This document shows, in pieces, positions 36,369 to 45,387 of a stretch of DNA of 64,000 nucleotides; position 1 is the first letter of the stretch, and each line of letters starts with the position of its first letter. Source of the stretch: Flavobacteriales bacterium (GTDB lineage: Bacteria; Bacteroidota; Bacteroidia; Flavobacteriales_F; PHOS-HE28); contig JADJCX010000012.1 in NCBI GenBank assembly GCA_016703005.1, positions 1-64,000 on the forward strand, given 5' to 3'. The translations under genes were made by a program, and so were the position numbers. Below the pieces are notes generated by a model, which saw nothing but the letters and a program-made list of their open reading frames with translations, was not told the origin of the DNA and searched no databases.

Positions 36369-36821
36369 ATGCGCAAACCGTCAGCTCTGCTCCTCGTTAC
36401 CATCCTCCTCACCTCCTGCGCCAACTTCCGTGACGTCACCTTCCACGGCGTGCGCAACGTTGAACTGCGCAAGATGAACGGCAACGACATCGCCCTTACC
36501 ATCGAGGCCGAAGTGGAGAACCCGAACAACTACCGCATCAAACTGAAAGACCCCGACGTGGACCTCTGGTACAACGGTCAGTTCGTTGGCAAAGCCGTGC
36601 TCGACAGCACCGTCGTCCTCGACAAACGCAGCACACGCATCTACCCCGTGTACATCAGCGCCGACACGCAAGGCAAGCTCGGCCCCATCCTCCTCGGTGG
36701 CCTAGGCAGCTTGCTCAGCGGCCAAGCCGAATTGCGCGCCTCCGGCACCGTGAAAGGGCAGGTCGGCATCATCAGCAAACGTTTCCCGTTCGATATCAGG
36801 GATACGTTGGAGTTGAGATAA
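36369..36821 (+). CDS. LEA type 2 (WHy-like) lipoprotein
   Basis: 150 residues from the ATG at 36369, with lipobox LLTSC near residue 16. The body is a single LEA_2/WHy-type immunoglobulin-like domain: DIALTIEAEVENPNNYRIKL, then DVDLWYNGQFVGKAVLDSTV, ending KGQVGIISKRFPFDIRDTLE. Family members are periplasmic or membrane-tethered and linked to stress protection, but specific function is unknown. Confidence 0.8.
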   Translation: MRKPSALLLVTILLTSCANFRDVTFHGVRNVELRKMNGNDIALTIEAEVENPNNYRIKLKDPDVDLWYNGQFVGKAVLDSTVVLDKRSTRIYPVYISADTQGKLGPILLGGLGSLLSGQAELRASGTVKGQVGIISKRFPFDIRDTLELR

Positions 36822-36905
36822 AGGACACCGGGTGTCCCAATGTTCCTCACCTTCACGCTTCATCCCTCGGAGAGAAAGGCTCATCACACGAGGGATTGAG
36901 CAGCG

Positions 36906-37523
36906 ATGAGATCATGCGGCCATAGCATGTCGGTTTTCTCCCACTGGCACATCGGCTGGCTTGTGGCTGCTTGCGGCCTCTTAAACAGTTGCGGCATCAT
37001 GCTCAATTGCCATCGGCCGTTCAATATTTACAAGTTTCCGATCGCTCAGCATCCCCATGCGAACAGGCCTCGGACCGATGGCATCTATGTGTCCACTGAC
37101 AGCAGGGATGCGTACTTCTTCTATGCGAACGGACGGGTCATGTCCTACGGTTTCCTGCATCCAATAGGTGACTTCTGGTCCGACCCCGACAGGGCATTAG
37201 CGACTATGAGGGCACATCGCAATTTCAATTCGCGTGAAGGTTGGGGCGACCATTCGGTCCGGAATGATACCATCTGGGTGCAAGCGTTCAACTGGAACGT
37301 TCAGGAGCCTTGCACGCGAGCGGTATTCGATGATGTTGGCCGCGTAAAAAGTGATTCCAGCATCGTGATCAATGTCATTTTTGCGCATTCGCGGGCTGAT
37401 ACCCTGTTCAAAGGGTCGAGAGAGTTCCGTTTCCATCCAACTGCGCTCAAGCCCGACAGCGCAAATGTTTGGTTCGAGAAGAAACAGTGGTACAAAAAGG
37501 AACTGCATCCCAGCCGTCGTTAG
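36906..37523 (+). CDS. Hypothetical lipoprotein
   Basis: 205 residues. A hydrophobic segment ending in a lipobox-like Cys (WLVAACGLLNSC) lies near the N-terminus; the start could be 36906 or the ATG at 36927. The remainder is rich in aromatic residues (GIYVSTDSRDAYFFYANGRV, WVQAFNWNVQEPC) without a recognised domain. Base use is slightly more AT-rich than its neighbours. Confidence 0.6.
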   Translation: MRSCGHSMSVFSHWHIGWLVAACGLLNSCGIMLNCHRPFNIYKFPIAQHPHANRPRTDGIYVSTDSRDAYFFYANGRVMSYGFLHPIGDFWSDPDRALATMRAHRNFNSREGWGDHSVRNDTIWVQAFNWNVQEPCTRAVFDDVGRVKSDSSIVINVIFAHSRADTLFKGSREFRFHPTALKPDSANVWFEKKQWYKKELHPSRR

Positions 37524-37588
37524 CTGGCTATGCACCCTGTTCAACTATCGCAGGTTGGTCGGCCGGTCGCCGAAAAGTCCGTCCGTGA

Positions 37589-37753
37589 TCTGTCAAAGTC
37601 ATCGATCCGCAGAGCTGGCTGGTTCGCTCCTATCGGTTCACGCATCCCACAGAAGCCATTGAGATCCTACCCCAGGCCCTTGTTCCGGGGGTCTACACCA
37701 TCAGCATAGATCAACGGGGCCACCTGCGGCAGGTAAGGTTGGTGGTGAACTGA
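37589..37753 (+). pseudogene. Orphan T9SS C-terminal sorting domain fragment
   Basis: The frame is open from just after a TGA at 37586 to the TGA at 37751-37753 and has no ATG start. It reads VKVIDPQSWLVRSYRFTHPT, then a P-G-VYTISIDQRGHLRQVRLVVN end: the strand pattern and basic-plus-VVN ending of a T9SS type A sorting domain. Nothing upstream encodes a cargo domain in this frame, so it is a remnant of a deleted or frameshifted secreted protein. Confidence 0.6.
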
Positions 37754-37763
37754 CTCAACGCCC

Positions 37764-38381
37764 TCAAGCCGCCATTCCGATCACCACCGCGCTTTCAAGC
37801 CCGGTGCCTGCAGTACCAGTGGCCGTTACCTTGAAACGGTGGCGCGCACCGCTCTCGAAGCCGTCCACTTTGATGGAGCAGCGCGTGGTCCGTGCCAGTT
37901 CGCGCCAAGCCGATCCGTCATCCATTGGAGCGATGAAGACCGTGTACATCTTGGTGCCTTTCGAGGGGTCCCATCGCAGCTGGATAACGCCTTCCGCCTT
38001 GCCGGGGCGTGCTGCGATATGCATCGTGGGCGCAGGCACGTCCATGGGTGCCGGTGTTTTCCGCAGCGGGAAACCCGACGCAACAAGCTTAGCTGCATCG
38101 CCGCCACTCTCGCTGCGCACATAATGGGCCAGTGCATTGAGGACGATCCGCACACGTTGAGCGCAGACATCGCGTGCGATGTAAGCGCGCTTGCTACCCT
38201 CGTTCGCAGTGCTGATGTGATCGCTGAAGTCGCGCAGCATGCTCCGCAATTGGTCAAGTGGATCGGGCGGTGCGGGGAAAAGCGTGTTGTTGCGCATGCA
38301 TGTTTCCACCCGTACGCCTAAGGTGTACAGTTCCAGCATGCTGAGCCGAGTGATGCGCAGGGTGATGTCAGCGTAGGCCAT
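37764..38381 (-). CDS. Fibronectin type III domain protein
   Basis: 205 residues. The N-terminal half is helical (ITRLSMLELYTLGVRVETCM, then DQLRSMLRDFSDHISTANEG). The C-terminal half is a fibronectin type III domain (EGVIQLRWDPSKGTKMYTVF, SAWRELARTTRCSIKVDGFE, SGARHRFKVTATGTAG). No signal peptide is seen. Proteins of this two-part build are found in Bacteroidota, function unknown. Confidence 0.7.
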   Translation of the reverse strand: MAYADITLRITRLSMLELYTLGVRVETCMRNNTLFPAPPDPLDQLRSMLRDFSDHISTANEGSKRAYIARDVCAQRVRIVLNALAHYVRSESGGDAAKLVASGFPLRKTPAPMDVPAPTMHIAARPGKAEGVIQLRWDPSKGTKMYTVFIAPMDDGSAWRELARTTRCSIKVDGFESGARHRFKVTATGTAGTGLESAVVIGMAA

Positions 38382-38556
38382 TGGTGGTGATTTACGGAGC
38401 CTTGGAACGGATGTCCATGGACAGTGGTTGCGACAACAACAGGTCCGTACTCCGCATCAACTAAGGCACGCCCTCGCCCGAGGGCCATGACCATCGGGGT
38501 CTCCTGCCCGAACGTTCGCGCCCTGATATGGGTGGCACTGAGGATGGCGATCACTG

Positions 38557-38842
38557 ATCGTCACCCGTATGGAGGCCTCATTGAGATCTTGGTCGGGCCT
38601 CACCATGGGTGACGATCGCGGATCGCAACCTGTATGGAGGCATCACTCAGATCTTGGTCGAACCTCATAATGGGTGACGATCCCGGATCGCAACCCGTAT
38701 GGAGGGGTCACTCAGATCTTGGTCGGGCCTCATGATGGGTGACGATCATCGAGAGCGACCTGTCCGGAGCCGCGCATAAGATCAATATGGCACCTGCAAT
38801 GGGTGACGATCGGCGATCGCCACACTCGGTGTGGGCCACTGC
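38557..38842. repeat. 65-bp tandem repeat tract (about four and a half units)
   Basis: Units start at 38557, 38622, 38687 and 38752, with a partial fifth at about 38816. Units 1-3 are close copies sharing GTATGGAGG, AGATCTTGGTCG and ATGGGTGACGATC; unit 4 is degenerate. The first unit is bounded by GATCGTCACCC and its exact inverted copy GGGTGACGATC, so each unit could form a long hairpin. The stretch 38382-38870 holds no convincing gene, and no open frame runs through the array. Confidence 0.85.
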
Positions 38843-38869
38843 AAGGGACCGTTCGCGGCCTTAACCACC

Positions 38870-39430
38870 TCACTCCTCCTTCCCTGGCCACGTCCTCACT
38901 TCCCACCCAAGGCAGCCCTCGGCAACGCCGGTGAGCAACTGGCTTCCCTCCGGGCCGCCAAGGCCGAACTCACCGCTCAACGCCTGCTCCTGCGTGATCT
39001 CGTTCATCTGGAGCTTCGCATCGTGATGCCGCCAATACTTCACCGGGTCCAAGCCACGCACCGGCAACACATACACGCGCTCCGGTCCGTGTACGGTCAT
39101 GTTCAACACCAACGTAATGCTCCATAGGAAAGGACCCACGGCGAGCAGATTGAACAGGAACCACTCGAAACGTTCCATGCCCAAACTCAGCCCGCTGCGC
39201 ACATAGGGCAACAGATTCCCGACGAACGCGAACAGTGCGAACCACTGCAACAACTCCACGAACGTGAGGTACACCATGCTGATGGCCATCCACAGTGTCA
39301 CCAAAAACACGATCACGCCGAACGCCATCAATGTTCCCGGCCAGCGCTGTTCCTTCACAACCCCACGTTGATCGGCTTGCCGCGTGCGGCCCACCCAGCG
39401 ATCAAGCTCTCCGTTTCTTTGTTCCATCAT
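38870..39430 (-). CDS. Hypothetical membrane protein
   Basis: 186 residues with three hydrophobic helices (LMAFGVIVFLVTLWMAISMV, LLQWFALFAFVGNLLPYV and FLFNLLAVGPFLWSITLVL) and a soluble, acidic C-terminus. No named family is recognised. It diverges from the thioredoxin-domain gene; the two start codons almost coincide at 39427-39430, so both promoters must lie inside the opposite gene. Confidence 0.65.
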   Translation of the reverse strand: MMEQRNGELDRWVGRTRQADQRGVVKEQRWPGTLMAFGVIVFLVTLWMAISMVYLTFVELLQWFALFAFVGNLLPYVRSGLSLGMERFEWFLFNLLAVGPFLWSITLVLNMTVHGPERVYVLPVRGLDPVKYWRHHDAKLQMNEITQEQALSGEFGLGGPEGSQLLTGVAEGCLGWEVRTWPGKEE

Positions 39431-41540
39431 GCCGAAAGTTCACACGAGCGCCGCCCTCACTTGCATGGCTGCGTTCTTCATCATGGCGTCATGCCAGCCG
39501 CAAGGAACGAACGGCACCGACCACATGCAACACGCACACACCAACCGGCTCGTCAACGAGACCAGTCCTTACCTGTTGCAACACGCGCACAACCCGGTGA
39601 ACTGGTGGCCTTGGAGCCCCGAGGCCTTCGATAGTGCCAAGGCACAGAACAAGTTGGTGCTGGTGAGCATCGGCTACAGCAGTTGCCACTGGTGCCACGT
39701 CATGGAGCGCGAGAGCTTCGAGAACGACAGCATCGCGCAGCTCATGAACGAGAAGTTCATCTGCATCAAGGTGGATCGCGAAGAACGTCCCGATGTCGAT
39801 CAGGTGTACATGACGGCCGTGCAGCTCATGACCGGCAGCGGCGGCTGGCCGCTCAACTGTTTCGCGATGCCCGACGGCAAACCCGTTTATGGTGGTACCT
39901 ACTTCCCGCCAGCGCAATGGAAGCAACTGCTCAACGACCTCAGCGCAACGTGGCAAATGCAACCCGAGCGTGTGAAGGCACAGGCCGAGCAAGTGCGCAA
40001 CGGCGTGGCCACGGCCGATCTGGTGCAGCTCAACACCGATCCGCCGCTCTTCACGCAGAAGGATCTGGACAAGTACGTGCGCGTTTGGGACAGCACCTTC
40101 GATCACGCGGAAGGCGGCCCTGATCGCGCACCGAAATTCCCGATGCCCAACAACTACCGCTACTTGTTGCGGCACGCCTTCCTCAACAACGACGATGAAC
40201 TGAAAGCGCATGTTGCGCTGACGTTGGACAAGATGGTGCTCGGCGGCATCTACGACCAGGTGGGTGGCGGCTGGAGCCGCTACAGCACCGATGTGCTGTG
40301 GAAAGTGCCGCACTTCGAGAAGATGCTGTACGACAACGCGCAGCTCGTATCGCTTTACAGCCAAGGTTATCAAGCCTTCAAGGATCCGTTGTACAAGGAT
40401 GCCGTGTACAGCACGCTGACGTGGTTGCAGCGCGAAATGACCAGCCCCGAAGGCGCGTTCTACTCAGCCCTCGATGCCGACAGCGAAGGCGAGGAAGGCA
40501 AGTTCTACGTTTGGAAGGAAGATGAGCTCAAGGCCGTCCTCGGCAACGACTTCGCACTCGCGAAGGAGTACTACAATGTGGGCGGTGCAGCGGTGTGGGA
40601 ACACGGCAACAATATCCTCCTGCGGAAGTCTGCCGATGATGCGTTCGCGAAGAAGCACAACATGAGCGCGAGCGAATGGGCGGCGGTAGCGGCCCGGATC
40701 AATGGCACATTGCTAACAGCACGCGCCAAGCGCATCCGCCCGGGCCTCGACGACAAAAGTCTTGTGAGTTGGAACGCCATGATGGTCACCGGTCTCTGCG
40801 ATGCCTACGAGGTCTTCGGCGAGGCGGCGTGGCTGGCGGCAGCCAAGAAGAACATGGACCTGATGCTGCAGAAATGCAAACGGAGCGATGGCGGCTTGAA
40901 CCACAGCTACAAGGATGGGAAGGCGAGCATCAACGGTTTCTTGGAGGACTATGCCTTCACGGCCGAAGCCTTATGCGCCTTGTACTCCGTCACCTTCGAC
41001 GAGCGTTACTTGAACGAAGCACGCACCCTCACCGAATATGCCATCGCGCACTTCCACGACAAGTCGAGCGGCATGTTCCACTTCACCAGCGACCTGGACC
41101 CTGCACTGATCGCACGCAAAATGGAAACCACGGACAACGTGATCCCAGGCAGCAACAGCACCATGGCCAACGTGCTCTTCACGCTCGGCCACTTGTTCGA
41201 CAACCAGCAATGGCTGGGGATGAGCGCAACGATGCTCAACAACGTGAAGGAGAATTTCACCACCTACCCGAGCGGCTACAGCAATTGGGCGCAACTGATG
41301 CTCGCCGAGGTACACCCCTTCCATGAGATCGCCATCACTGGACCGGATGCTTTGACGTTGCGCAAGGGCTTCGCGCCGCACTACATCCCCAACCGGTTCT
41401 TCATGGGCAGCAAGCAAGCGAGCAAGCTGCCTTTGCTGGAGGACAAGCTTTTGGACGGCACCACCATTTTCGTTTGCCAGAACAAGGCGTGCCAATTGCC
41501 CGTCGCAACCGTCGAAGAAGCCATCAAGCAGTTGAAGTGA
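39429..41540 (+). CDS. Thioredoxin-domain (DUF255, YyaL/SSP411) lipoprotein
   Basis: 703 residues from the ATG at 39429. The N-terminal DUF255 thioredoxin-like domain is clear: RLVNETSPYLLQHAHNPVNW, then SIGYSSCHWCHVMERESFEN with the CxxC-like CHWC. The remainder is an alpha/alpha-toroid of the glucosaminidase/epimerase kind (GGIYDQVGGGWSRYSTDVLW, FEKMLYDNAQL). The family is usually cytosolic, but this copy begins with a lipoprotein signal (CMAAFFIMASC), so it should sit in the periplasm or outer membrane. Biochemical role is not established for the family. Confidence 0.88.
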   Translation: MPKVHTSAALTCMAAFFIMASCQPQGTNGTDHMQHAHTNRLVNETSPYLLQHAHNPVNWWPWSPEAFDSAKAQNKLVLVSIGYSSCHWCHVMERESFENDSIAQLMNEKFICIKVDREERPDVDQVYMTAVQLMTGSGGWPLNCFAMPDGKPVYGGTYFPPAQWKQLLNDLSATWQMQPERVKAQAEQVRNGVATADLVQLNTDPPLFTQKDLDKYVRVWDSTFDHAEGGPDRAPKFPMPNNYRYLLRHAFLNNDDELKAHVALTLDKMVLGGIYDQVGGGWSRYSTDVLWKVPHFEKMLYDNAQLVSLYSQGYQAFKDPLYKDAVYSTLTWLQREMTSPEGAFYSALDADSEGEEGKFYVWKEDELKAVLGNDFALAKEYYNVGGAAVWEHGNNILLRKSADDAFAKKHNMSASEWAAVAARINGTLLTARAKRIRPGLDDKSLVSWNAMMVTGLCDAYEVFGEAAWLAAAKKNMDLMLQKCKRSDGGLNHSYKDGKASINGFLEDYAFTAEALCALYSVTFDERYLNEARTLTEYAIAHFHDKSSGMFHFTSDLDPALIARKMETTDNVIPGSNSTMANVLFTLGHLFDNQQWLGMSATMLNNVKENFTTYPSGYSNWAQLMLAEVHPFHEIAITGPDALTLRKGFAPHYIPNRFFMGSKQASKLPLLEDKLLDGTTIFVCQNKACQLPVATVEEAIKQLK

Positions 41541-42475
41541 TGTCATTCACCATCACTACCGATATGAGGCCATCCTTGTTGGGGTTGTTCCTTTCTCTTT
41601 TCACTTTCCACTTTGCCCTTTCCACTTTCTCCCAAACCCTCCTGGTCCCCGCCACGGGTTCCCCACAGCAGCCGCACTTCAACCCGGCGTTCATGGCGCG
41701 CAACAACGTTGCGGAAGTAAAGGGCCAGCTGCATGTGAAACGCGATGGCGAACCCATGGTGCCCAAGAACGAACACTATTGGTACCGCTTCGATAGCAAC
41801 GGTCTTGCTTGGTACAGCAACAATTCCTTCGGGCGGCCCGGCAGTGGCCGGGATACCGCCAGCATCGGTTACCGTTACGATGGGCAAGGGAACCTGCTCC
41901 AACGCACGCGGCTCGACCTTAGCGGCCACTACAGTGAGGAGTTCGAACTGGACAGTCTAGGTCGCCCGGTGCGCGAAACACATGTGCGCATAGAAAACCT
42001 CGGCACGGATCGGTACACCCTCGTACCCGGCACGCGCACCGAAGTGAGCGATGAGCACTTCCGCTACGATGCCTTGAACGACAGCACGAAGCGGATCACC
42101 TACCTCAACAGTCTGGGACTTCCATACCGCGAGGAACTGCACATCAGCGACCGCCTCGGCTACCTGCGCGCCATCGAGGACCGCTACTTGGTGTCTAACC
42201 GGATGGGCCGCACAACCTTCACGTACAACGAGAAAGGGCTGCTCGCATCGCGTACCGAGCAAAGTGACCTGTCCGTTCCGCGCACGGTGCGTTATTCGTA
42301 CACCTACGATGCCGCTGACAACCTCCTTGGCATGGACACTTGGCAGAACGACAAGCATGTAACGAAGGAGGAGTACGTCTACGCGGAAGGCTCGCTGCAC
42401 CTGAAAGCCAAGCTCACCAAAGACATGGCCACGGGCACCATACGCGTCGTGCGGTATGAGGTGATCAAGCGGTGA
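41540..42475 (+). CDS. Secreted protein with YD/RHS-like beta repeats
   Basis: 311 residues from the ATG at 41540, which overlaps the previous stop; the ATG at 41564 starts a signal peptide (SLLGLFLSLFTFHFALSTFS). Repeated tyrosine-rich strands such as IGYRYDGQGNLLQRTRLDLS, HFRYDALNDSTKRITYL and YSYTYDAADNLLGMDTW resemble RHS/YD repeats, but there is no toxin or core domain. Likely coupled to the upstream gene. Confidence 0.65.
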   Translation: MSFTITTDMRPSLLGLFLSLFTFHFALSTFSQTLLVPATGSPQQPHFNPAFMARNNVAEVKGQLHVKRDGEPMVPKNEHYWYRFDSNGLAWYSNNSFGRPGSGRDTASIGYRYDGQGNLLQRTRLDLSGHYSEEFELDSLGRPVRETHVRIENLGTDRYTLVPGTRTEVSDEHFRYDALNDSTKRITYLNSLGLPYREELHISDRLGYLRAIEDRYLVSNRMGRTTFTYNEKGLLASRTEQSDLSVPRTVRYSYTYDAADNLLGMDTWQNDKHVTKEEYVYAEGSLHLKAKLTKDMATGTIRVVRYEVIKR

Positions 42476-42516
42476 ACGTCAACCGCGTAGAGCCATCCAC
42501 ATAGATTCGGCACGCC

Positions 42517-43017
42517 ATGAAACGATGCACCCTGCTCCTCCTGTTGCTCCTGCCCTTGCTCACGCTCGCGCAGCCGATCGTCGTACGTTGGGCTTATGGC
42601 CCCTTCGGCACGCCCGGCGATGCCGCCTTTATAGTGGAGGGCGATCGCATCTACCAAGCCTGCGGGCCGTTCGGTAGCAAGGGACCGTGCATGTACGTGC
42701 TGGAAGAGGATGCCGTATTCCATGCGGCCGATGCGTTCGGGCGGCGTGGATACGGCGCATTCGTGCTCGAGGTGGACAAGCTCTATCGCTGTAGCGGAAC
42801 CCTGTGCAACAAAGGCGCTGGGGTCTTGGTCATCGAGCGCAATAAGGTTTTTCGCGGCGAAGGACCGTTCTGCAACAAAACAGAAGGGGCCTTCGTGATC
42901 GAAGGCAACATGATCTTCCTGGCCGAAGGGCCGTTCGGGATGAAGGGCGATGCCATCCTGATGATGGATGCGGAGGTGCCGCAGCTCGCTTTGCTCGCGA
43001 TCCTCGCAGGCCTTTAG
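42517..43017 (+). CDS. Secreted protein of six 22-residue beta repeats (beta-flower-like)
   Basis: 166 residues with a signal peptide (MKRCTLLLLLLLPLLTLAQP). The mature part is six tandem 22-residue units of the form xGPFGxKGxxAFVIEGxxIFxA; examples are EGPFCNKTEGAFVIEGNMIF and CGPFGSKGPCMYVLEEDAVF. Units are in strict register with no insertions. The pattern suggests a closed, symmetric beta structure; a database family called 5-fold beta-flower protein is the best guess, from memory and unverified. Function unknown. The stop is directly followed by the convergent tsaB stop. Confidence 0.7.
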   Translation: MKRCTLLLLLLLPLLTLAQPIVVRWAYGPFGTPGDAAFIVEGDRIYQACGPFGSKGPCMYVLEEDAVFHAADAFGRRGYGAFVLEVDKLYRCSGTLCNKGAGVLVIERNKVFRGEGPFCNKTEGAFVIEGNMIFLAEGPFGMKGDAILMMDAEVPQLALLAILAGL

Positions 43018-43710
43018 TTAAACGGGCTTCTTCGCGGTGGTTACGCCGGCCTCCTTACCATACGCAGGCACCAAGTAAGCCAGGTCATCGAACCCTCCTT
43101 TCGCGTATCGCTCATGCGCAAGCGTACACATGGATGATGCATAGGGCGCTATGCCTGCGATATACATCACGTGTGGAATGTTCTTGAACAGATCCGCTGC
43201 TTTGTCAGCACCATCACCGAATACGATGTGCGGCGTTGACTTGTCGAGACCCGCTACCCATTCCGGCGATAGCAGCAAGGGCATCGGTTCCGGTGTTTCG
43301 CCTTCGGTGACACACTGGGTAAAGACCTCCATACGCCGCGCGTCGATCATCGGCCAAAGGCACGAAGTGGCCAGTGACACGCTGTGAGCGGAAAGCACGT
43401 TCGCCACCATGGTGTCGAGCGTCCCGATGCCGATGATCGGAATATCCAATGCGTAACAAAGTCCCTTCGCCGCACTGAGTCCGATACGCAAACCCGTGTA
43501 TGACCCCGGACCGATACCTACAGCTACCGCGCTCAAGTCCTTCATCGCCACTGCGGCCTCCTTCAGGACCTCATCAATGAACACATTCAACTTCTCTGCG
43601 TGACTGAAGCCCGTACTGGTATGATCCCGGGTGGCCAGCACAACACCATCACGCGAAAGTGCGACGCTGCACAAGTGCGTGGCGGTCTCCAGATGCAGGA
43701 TGCAGGCCAT
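43018..43710 (-). CDS. tsaB: tRNA threonylcarbamoyladenosine biosynthesis protein TsaB
   Basis: 230 residues. The ASKHA-fold motifs are ILHLETATHLCSVALSRDG at the N-terminus, TGFSHAEKLNVFIDEVL, and VGIGPGSYTGLRIGLSAAKG. TsaB is the non-catalytic partner of TsaD in making t6A37 on tRNAs. It lies 4 bp downstream of the tolC-like gene. Confidence 0.93.
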   Translation of the reverse strand: MACILHLETATHLCSVALSRDGVVLATRDHTSTGFSHAEKLNVFIDEVLKEAAVAMKDLSAVAVGIGPGSYTGLRIGLSAAKGLCYALDIPIIGIGTLDTMVANVLSAHSVSLATSCLWPMIDARRMEVFTQCVTEGETPEPMPLLLSPEWVAGLDKSTPHIVFGDGADKAADLFKNIPHVMYIAGIAPYASSMCTLAHERYAKGGFDDLAYLVPAYGKEAGVTTAKKPV

Positions 43711-43713
43711 CGC

Positions 43714-45129
43714 TTAGAGCGACACGGGAAGTCCTTGCAGAATATCGATGTACTTCGCGGCCATTACATAGTTGTACTTCGCAGTGATGCCATCGGCCGT
43801 AGCGCGGTCCAAATTCGTGCGGGCCGTGTTCAGCTCAAGGCTGGTGGCCGCCCCCGCCGTGTAGCGTTCCTGTGCCAAGCGCAACGACTCCGTGGCGGCT
43901 TCCTGCGCGCGTTGCGCTGCCTCGTACTGGCGGTAGGCACCGCGCTGGGCAGTGATGGCTTGCTGCACTTCGCGCTCCAATGATTGCCGTTCGGCTTCCA
44001 CGCGGTTCTTCGCTTGTTCGTGGCGAATGCGCGCTTGGTCGGTCGCGTACTTGTTGCTTTGGTTGTTGAACAGTGGGAGGCTCAGGCTGAGCGTCACGGA
44101 TTCGTTCAGGTTGTCCTCGAACTGGTCGCCCATGCCCTTTGTTTCGGTGGCCTGGGAATAGGTCGGGGTGTACACGTTCTCGCCGCTTTGCGTGAAGCCC
44201 ACCAACTGGGGATCACCGAATACCGGTTCACCGACCGCCTGCACGTTCCGCCCGCTGTAGCCACTGCCCACCGCACCCTCCAAGCGCAACGCCGGCATCA
44301 TGCCGCTGCGCGCAATGGCAATGTCCTTCTCGGCGCTGGTGGCTTGTATCTCCACTTGCGCATAGCCGGGATTCGCAGCCAGCACGGCACGTAGCACATC
44401 CGCCGGGTCTTGGGCCGGGTCCGTGATGTTCAACCCCGAAATGGTTGGCGCTTGGATATCGAAGCCGCGTTGTTCCTCCGGGGTCAATCGGAGTTGTTGC
44501 ATCAACGCCAGCAACCGTTGGTCGTGCTGGTTCTGGAGATCGATCACCGTATACTCCTGCTGGGCCAGCTGGCTCCGTTGGTCCATGGCCTCCGAACGTG
44601 GTAACCGACCACCTTCGACCAAAGCGTTGGTGACGCTCAACTGCTCGTTGATGTTGGCCACCTGCTTCTGCGCCGCGCTGATCCGCTCGCGCAAACTCAA
44701 CACATCGAGGAAAGCTTGCACCGTTGATAACCGCACTGTATTCCGTTGGTCTTCCAGTCCTTTCGCACTCCCATCGGCATCCAGCTTCGCTTTGCCAAGA
44801 ACATTCTGCTTGCGCAATCCCTCGAATAAGGACACTTGACTGCTGAGGTAGAAGTTGTTGGTGCGCACACGGTCCGTGGCGAACGTGTTGGTGAACGGGT
44901 CAATGGCTTTACCCCAGTTGTAGCCGTGACTTGCGTAGGCGTTGAGGTTGGGGAGCAGGGCGTACATCGCTTGGCGTTCGCCTTGGTCGGCCATTTCAGC
45001 ATCGAGCGCGGCGTTGCGCACGTTGAGGTTCTTCTCCTCGGCTTGGCGCACGCACTGTTCAAGTGTCCAAGCTTGTTGGGCGAGCAAGCTGCCAGGCAGC
45101 AGGGCAAAAAGCAGAATGGATGATCGCAT
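43714..45129 (-). CDS. TolC family outer-membrane efflux protein
   Basis: 471 residues from the ATG at 45129 (signal peptide MRSSILLFALLPGSLLAQ). The mature start AWTLEQCVRQAEEKNLNVRN is typical of TolC proteins, and the body is two long helical-coil segments with short strands (YALLPNLNAYASHGYNWGKA). TolC trimers form the outer-membrane duct of export systems. No membrane-fusion or RND/ABC/MFS partner is within reach; tsaB follows instead. Confidence 0.88.
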   Translation of the reverse strand: MRSSILLFALLPGSLLAQQAWTLEQCVRQAEEKNLNVRNAALDAEMADQGERQAMYALLPNLNAYASHGYNWGKAIDPFTNTFATDRVRTNNFYLSSQVSLFEGLRKQNVLGKAKLDADGSAKGLEDQRNTVRLSTVQAFLDVLSLRERISAAQKQVANINEQLSVTNALVEGGRLPRSEAMDQRSQLAQQEYTVIDLQNQHDQRLLALMQQLRLTPEEQRGFDIQAPTISGLNITDPAQDPADVLRAVLAANPGYAQVEIQATSAEKDIAIARSGMMPALRLEGAVGSGYSGRNVQAVGEPVFGDPQLVGFTQSGENVYTPTYSQATETKGMGDQFEDNLNESVTLSLSLPLFNNQSNKYATDQARIRHEQAKNRVEAERQSLEREVQQAITAQRGAYRQYEAAQRAQEAATESLRLAQERYTAGAATSLELNTARTNLDRATADGITAKYNYVMAAKYIDILQGLPVSL

Positions 45130-45314
45130 GGGAACGGTAGTGTTTCGGCCGGATCTCCCGGGATGGTGCCGAAAGGTTGCCCTCGGCTTGGCCAAAACTA
45201 TCCACCCGGTAGTGCCAGTGCAGCCACAGTGGATGAACGGGAGGTACTTGGGGTGAACGGTGCCGCTGCGAAGCAGGTTCGGTGGATGAGGAGATATGAA
45301 GATCCGTAGTTGTG

Positions 45315-45377
45315 GAAGATGTGGAAAGGCAACGGGCCTCGAGCGGCCACCCTCATTTCCCTATCTCCCACATCTTC
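45315..45377. repeat. Inverted repeat in the gap between tolC and ompA-like genes
   Basis: GAAGATGTGG at 45315-45324 is repeated inverted as CCACATCTTC at 45368-45377. A second short palindrome (GATCCTCTATAGGATC) spans the stop of the downstream gene at about 45381-45396. The 258-bp gap 45130-45387 shows no gene. Confidence 0.5.
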
Positions 45378-45387
45378 ACGTGATCCT

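Noticed and set aside
38557..38842. CRISPR array
   Set aside because: The 65-bp units are directly adjacent and similar along their entire length; there are no unique spacers and no cas genes.
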